A stretch of 64,000 nt of DNA from Bog-756 sp963776225 (GTDB lineage: Bacteria; Actinomycetota; Acidimicrobiia; Acidimicrobiales; RAAP-2), in assembly GCA_963776225.1 (NCBI GenBank), contig CAVZLL010000002.1:267553-331552 (forward strand). The letters run 5' to 3'. The position numbers were made by a program, and so were the translations under genes. Of the stretch, positions 62,522 through 64,000 are shown piece by piece; within the stretch, counting starts at the first letter, position 1; each line of letters begins with the position of its first letter. The notes beneath the pieces were generated by a model. The model had not been told where the DNA came from, searched no databases, and saw nothing but the letters and a program-made list of their open reading frames with translations.

Positions 62522-63478
62522 TCACTCCGGCCGCGTCCCCCTGAACGCGTCGATGACCTCGTCCCGCCACCCCCGCAGCACCGGGCTGTGCTCGGCGTCG
62601 GTCCGGCCCAACCGGACCAGGACCAGATCGAGGGCGGGGCAGATGTCGACGTACTGGCCATCGTGCCCGGCGGCCCAGAAGGTGCCGAGTGGCTCGTCGC
62701 GGGTCCACCAGTGGGCGCCGTAGAGGTGGCCGTCGTCCGGATCGACCGACCGGGGCCGCCGACCGTGGTCGACCCAGCCCTCGGGAAGCAGGCGCTGTGA
62801 CTCCCAGATGCCGTCCCGCAGGTAAAGCAGGGCGAAGCGCGGTAGTCGTGGGCCGTGGCGTAGATGTACGACCCGGCCACCCAGGCGCCCGCCGGGTCGA
62901 AGACCGCGGTCGTCGATCGCATGCAGGCCGGGTCGAACAGCCGGTCGGAGAGGAACCGCCGGTAGGGCTCGCCCGCGCCGAGCTCCCGGGCGACGATGCC
63001 CGAGATGATCACACTGGTTCCGGTCGAGTACTGGAAGCGGGTGCCGGGTGGGGCGGCGAGGGACCGGTCCGCGGCGAAGGCCGCCATGTCCACCTCGCCA
63101 CGTCCGTAGAGCATCTGCAGGACGTCGGAGGACTCGGGGTCCTCGTACTCCTCGACCCACGCCAGGCCGTCGCGGATCGCGAGGAGGTGCTGGAGGGTGA
63201 TCGACCCTCTCGGGTCCCCCGGTCCCCTCCAGGGCGGCACCGGGGCCGGGGCGTCGAGCTCGAGCCGACCGTCGGCGACCAGCATCCCGACCACCGTGTG
63301 CAGCAGGCTCTGGCCACCGACCACGAGAGCAGGGGCGTCTCCTCGTGGACCGGCTTGCCGGGGCCCTCCCACTGGGGGAGCGCACCGCCGTAGTGCTCGT
63401 AGAGCAGTCGGCCCCCCTGGACCACGACCACCGCGTAGGTGTCCGTAGTGGCCCGGAAGGGTCGAACGCGGCCTCCAT
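62522..63478 (-). pseudogene. beta-lactamase-family serine hydrolase (class C-like), multiply frameshifted
   Basis: Conserved pieces of one protein lie in three frames. They are MEAAFDP; then (near 63450) ATTDTYAVVVVQGGRLLYEHYGG and LLSWSVA; then (near 63310) SLLHTVVGMLVADGRLELDAP, VEEYEDPESSDVLQMLYG, YSTGTSVIISGIVARELG and ATAHDYR; then (near 62840) FALLYLRDGIWESQRLLPEGW and GHDGQYVDICPALDLVLVRLG to the stop. One break falls inside the SxxK active site (SVA-K: one A appears missing). Three indels in 950 bases with no other decay look like sequence error at a contig end. Confidence 0.72.
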
Positions 63479-63687
63479 GAGCGGCTCGAGGTCGACCCCG
63501 TCGGGTACACCGCCCCTCGGCCAGTCCCCGGTCGGCCACGGACCCCGGCCGGTCGGCTCGGCAACGGGGAAAGACGAAGGTGGTGGCAGGTCCGGTCAAG
63601 GACCGAGCATCGCGCGCAGCCCCGGCCCCGTCGCCCCACCACCCCGGCGGATCCCCCCAGGCGAGCGGAGGGGGAGCCACCATGGAG

Positions 63688-64000
63688 ATGGAGTATCGCC
63701 GACTGGAGGGACCGGGCTCAAGGTGAGCGTGCTGTCCTTCGGGAGCTGGGTCACCTTCGGTCCCCAGCTGGCCGGAAGCCTGGCCGAGGACTGCCTCGCC
63801 GCCGCGTACGACGCGGGGGTCAACTTCTTCGACAACGCCGAGGCCGACCTGGCCGGCGAGTCCGAGCGGATCATGGGAGAGGCCATTGCCGCCCTCGGCT
63901 GGCCGCGGCACACCTATGTGCTTCTCGACCAAGCTCTTCTGGGGGATCGACTCCGAACGTCAACATGCTCAACACCCTCAACCGCAAGTACCTGATGCAG
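63688..64000 (+). pseudogene. aldo/keto reductase (KCNAB-like), 5' part, frameshifted and cut by the window end
   Basis: After GCGGAGGGGG, an ATG opens MEYRRL. One G appears missing near 63707, after which GTGLKVSVLSFGSWVTFG, AAAYDAGVNFFDNAEADLAGESERIMGEAIAALGWPRHTYVL is read, the N-terminus of a voltage-gated-K-channel-beta-like AKR. Further shifts near 63922 and 63957 are needed to read STKLFWGIDSE and NMLNTLNRKYLMQ. Only the first third is in the window. It is not closely similar to the YghZ-like AKR near 9 kb. Confidence 0.72.

Overview
The window is 64 kb of very GC-rich chromosomal DNA from an actinobacterium. Evidence includes a WhiB protein, a SigR/RsrA-type sigma/anti-sigma pair, type I H+-pyrophosphatase, DUF929 proteins with VKOR, an NDMA-dependent alcohol dehydrogenase, an LLM-class flavin oxidoreductase and a GSII plus GlnA2 glutamine synthetase pair. 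The 'GYW.VASDGGVFAFG' secreted repeat protein and the general gene set suggest class Acidimicrobiia; that placement is an inference. No phage, IS element, CRISPR array or rRNA is visible. Two tRNA genes are present: Thr(CGT) and Pro(CGG).

Layout. 1-3.3 kb (minus): a folate operon, folE-folP-[PTP-like]-folB-folK-DUF2520, with GTGA/ATGA start-stop overlaps from folP to folK. 3.3-6.9 kb: hpt, tilS, a Zincin_2 protein and a SigR-like sigma factor with a zinc anti-sigma factor. 7-9.6 kb: SCP2-thiolase, DUF35-type partner, aldo/keto reductase. 9.6-19.1 kb: secreted pentapeptide-repeat protein, tRNA-Thr, holB-tmk-topA, hppA. 19.5-24.4 kb: potassium uptake (KimA-like permease divergent from two TrkA/Ceo subunits), HAD-IB phosphatase, a 24-residue membrane peptide. 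24.5-31.6 kb: RpoD-family sigma factor, nadE, and a nitrogen module glnII-glnA2-glnR-like with a GlnR-box-like operator. 31.6-37.3 kb: RidA, a frameshifted [2Fe-2S]/molybdopterin-type fusion, HesB/ErpA, Mrp, Nudix hydrolase, alpha/beta hydrolase. 37.4-40.1 kb: DUF929-VKOR-DUF929 envelope disulfide cassette. 40.1-44.3 kb: WhiB divergent from two ArsA/GET3 ATPases, a receiver-only regulator, CorC-like CBS protein, tRNA-Pro. 44.4-48.4 kb: secreted repeat protein, dienelactone hydrolase, VapBC, DMT transporter, crotonase. 48.4-58.6 kb: accessory catabolic region with DUF5996, LLM oxidoreductase, YCII, ArsR/SRPBCC/DinB, VOC, ADH, SRPBCC, acyl-CoA synthetase, two amidohydrolases and an NTF2-like protein. 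58.6-62.5 kb: phosphoribosyltransferase, TreT-like glycosyltransferase, Fur-family regulator, NiCoT transporter. 62.5-64 kb: a beta-lactamase-family gene and an aldo/keto reductase, both broken by several frameshifts.

Two window-wide patterns stand out. First, at least fifteen genes begin 6-9 bases after a TANNNT -10 element and have no room for a leader, so leaderless transcription looks like a dominant start mode; this decides several start codons. Second, single-base or dinucleotide frameshifts interrupt otherwise well-conserved genes at about 22.21, 33.34 and 51.66 kb and pile up in the last 1.2 kb, which looks like sequence error, especially at a contig end.

The most interesting biology is: a protein-tyrosine-phosphatase-like protein with HCX5R changed to HQX5R inside the folate operon; a GlnR-like regulator without a phospho-acceptor Asp beside two glutamine synthetases; a KimA-like permease fused to an OB-fold; and a paired dithiol/monothiol DUF929 system around VKOR.
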